Shown here piece by piece: positions 62,993-64,000 of a stretch of 64,000 nucleotides of DNA; the stretch's first letter is position 1, and each line of letters begins with the position of its first letter. The stretch covers positions 1-64,000 of the forward strand of contig NZ_LZZS01000021.1 in assembly GCF_014170335.1 (NCBI RefSeq), given 5' to 3'. The notes under the pieces are model-generated. The model searched no databases. It saw only the letters and a list, made by a program, of their open reading frames with translations, and was not told the origin of the DNA. This DNA is from Achromobacter sp. UMC46 (GTDB lineage Bacteria > Pseudomonadota > Gammaproteobacteria > Burkholderiales > Burkholderiaceae_B). The position numbers and the translations under genes were made by a program.

Positions 62993-63700
62993 ATGGCTAA
63001 CCCTGAAAGCCTGATTCCGGACGCGTCCGTCCCGGATCTGGCCATCCACCATCCCACCTTGCCGGCGGTCGTGGCCGAGCGGCTGCGGCAATTGATCATC
63101 GACGGCACGCTGAAGCCGGGCACCTGGCTCAACGAGCGGGACCTGTGCGACCAGTTGAAGATTTCACGCACGCCGCTGCGCGAGGCCTATCGGATGCTGG
63201 CCTCGGACGGGCTGGTGGCGTTGCAGCCCAAGCGCGGCGCGATGGTGATCGAGTTGTCGGCGGACGACATCGAGAACATCTTCGATGTGCTGTCGGTGCT
63301 GGAGGGGTTGGCGGTGCGCAGCGCCGCCGAGCGCGCGTCGGACGCGGAGCTCGCCCAGATCGCGGGCCTGCATGCGCAGATGCTTGAGAACTACGAGAAG
63401 CGTGATATCCGCGCGTATTTCGCGGCCAGCATGGGCACGCATATCGCGATCAACCGCGCCGCGCACAATCCGGCGCTGACGCAGTCCTATGACCGCCTGA
63501 ACCTGCAGGTACAGGCGTTGCGCTACAAATCCAACTTCGACCTGGACGAATGGACGACCGCGGTCTCGGACCACGAGGCGTTCGTGCAGGCCTTGATGGC
63601 GCGCGACGGCAAGCGCGCCGAAACGCTGATCCGCAAGCACGTGGGCGGCAAGAAGGCCTACAACCTTCGAGGCCGCCCGGGCGCCGCGGTCAAATCCTGA
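62993..63700 (+). CDS. GntR-family transcriptional regulator (FadR/VanR subfamily)
   Basis: This 235-residue regulator has an N-terminal winged helix (AERLRQLIIDGTLKPGTWLNERDLCDQLKISRTPLREAYRMLASDGLVALQPKRGAMV) and a C-terminal FCD domain. Conserved metal/ligand-side residues occur in DIENIFDVLSVLEGLA and the His-containing ASMGTHIAINRAAHNPAL and SDHEAFVQALMARD. The ATG at 62993 places the recognition helix at the usual distance; the upstream in-frame extension crosses the operator. It most likely senses the acid or CoA-ester handled by the divergent Bug/crotonase/CoA-transferase genes. Confidence 0.93.
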   Translation: MANPESLIPDASVPDLAIHHPTLPAVVAERLRQLIIDGTLKPGTWLNERDLCDQLKISRTPLREAYRMLASDGLVALQPKRGAMVIELSADDIENIFDVLSVLEGLAVRSAAERASDAELAQIAGLHAQMLENYEKRDIRAYFAASMGTHIAINRAAHNPALTQSYDRLNLQVQALRYKSNFDLDEWTTAVSDHEAFVQALMARDGKRAETLIRKHVGGKKAYNLRGRPGAAVKS

Positions 63701-63716
63701 CCGGGGCCGGCCCCGA

Positions 63717-64000
63717 TCAGGCCGGCTGCGCGGTCAGTTGCTTCTTGCCGATCCGCAGCGCGATCACGGCGGCGACGAGCCCCGTGGCGCCGGAGATCAC
63801 GAAAGCCATCATGTAGCTGCCCTGCGCCTCGCGGATGGCGCCGGCCATCCAGGCGGCGGTGGCCGCGCCCAGCTGATGGCCCGCGACGATCCACCCGAAC
63901 ACGATGGCCGCATCGCGCTCGCCGAAGGCTTCCGTCGTCAGGCGCAGGGTGGGCGGCACGGTGGCGATCCAGTCCAGGCCGAAGAAGATCGCGAAGATCG
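63717..64000 (-). CDS. MFS transporter, C-terminal part (runs off the right edge)
   Basis: The frame is open from the right edge to a stop at 63717-63719, giving about 94 residues of the C terminus. It shows GLDWIATVPPTLRLTTEAFGERDAAIVFGWIVAGHQLGAATAAWMAGAIREAQGSY, with the conserved basic/acidic loop pattern and last two helices of a major facilitator, close to the oxalate/formate-type or monocarboxylate-type branch. It ends 16 bp from the GntR gene and is convergent with it. It may import the same or a related acid, but the substrate cannot be judged from this fragment. Confidence 0.8.
   Translation of the reverse strand, partial: IFAIFFGLDWIATVPPTLRLTTEAFGERDAAIVFGWIVAGHQLGAATAAWMAGAIREAQGSYMMAFVISGATGLVAAVIALRIGKKQLTAQPA

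Overview
The window is high-GC DNA from a betaproteobacterium of the family Alcaligenaceae, most likely Achromobacter or a close Bordetella relative. The evidence is the core gene neighbourhoods (exbB-exbD-lpxK, Trm112-kdsB-adk, xseA, sodB, rpsT, murJ, clpS/clpA-pqiABC), four Bug-type (tripartite tricarboxylate) periplasmic receptors, and abundant LysR/GntR-controlled catabolic genes. No tRNA, rRNA, insertion sequence, CRISPR array or phage gene was recognised. The assignment rests on gene content read by eye, not on a database search.

Layout. 1-3.5 kb: the start of an unrecognised membrane protein (-), radA, a TauE/SafE permease and a small exported protein. 3.5-11.8 kb: an acid-catabolism island. 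Two Bug receptors and a 2-hydroxyacid dehydrogenase run leftward; a DHDPS-family lyase, a FadR-type GntR regulator, an Ldh2-family dehydrogenase, a third Bug receptor and an HpaI-type aldolase run rightward. Both sides start from one divergent promoter carrying an operator-like palindrome. 11.8-14.5 kb: lysA/lysR divergent pair and rpsT. 14.8-20.5 kb: an orphan FecR-like protein, murJ, three tandem 83-bp repeats, an SDR, adk, kdsB and a Trm112-type protein. 20.6-25 kb: an IgaA/UmoB-family membrane protein facing lpxK, exbD and exbB. 25-33.9 kb: xseA (preceded by two perfect inverted DnaA boxes), an exported ankyrin-repeat protein, sodB, a chemoreceptor and a ClC transporter. 34.1-36.4 kb: pcaF, a DUF192 protein and cspA. 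36.5-50.5 kb: clpS, a bacterial alpha-2-macroglobulin and pbpC, then clpA-pqiA-pqiB-pqiC. 50.6-59.6 kb: putA with PutA-type operator motifs, then a complete livKHMGF-type ABC operon. 59.7-64 kb: CaiB/BaiF CoA-transferase, enoyl-CoA hydratase-like protein, Bug receptor, divergent GntR regulator, and the end of an MFS transporter.

The most striking pattern is that four accessory, mostly envelope-directed modules sit beside or between housekeeping genes that are commonly neighbours: the IgaA-like gene between lpxK and Trm112-kdsB, the ankyrin protein between xseA and sodB, alpha-2-macroglobulin plus pbpC between clpS and clpA, and pqiABC fused by start/stop overlap to clpA. The IgaA homologue is the best candidate for something undescribed, because the known role of IgaA (restraining the Rcs phosphorelay) belongs to Enterobacterales.

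Regulatory sites supported by sequence include a shared sigma70-type divergent promoter at 6.8 kb, a perfect 14-bp GntR-type palindrome at 62.9 kb, GTTGCA-type motifs before and after putA, and a series of strong intrinsic terminators, several of them bidirectional between convergent genes.
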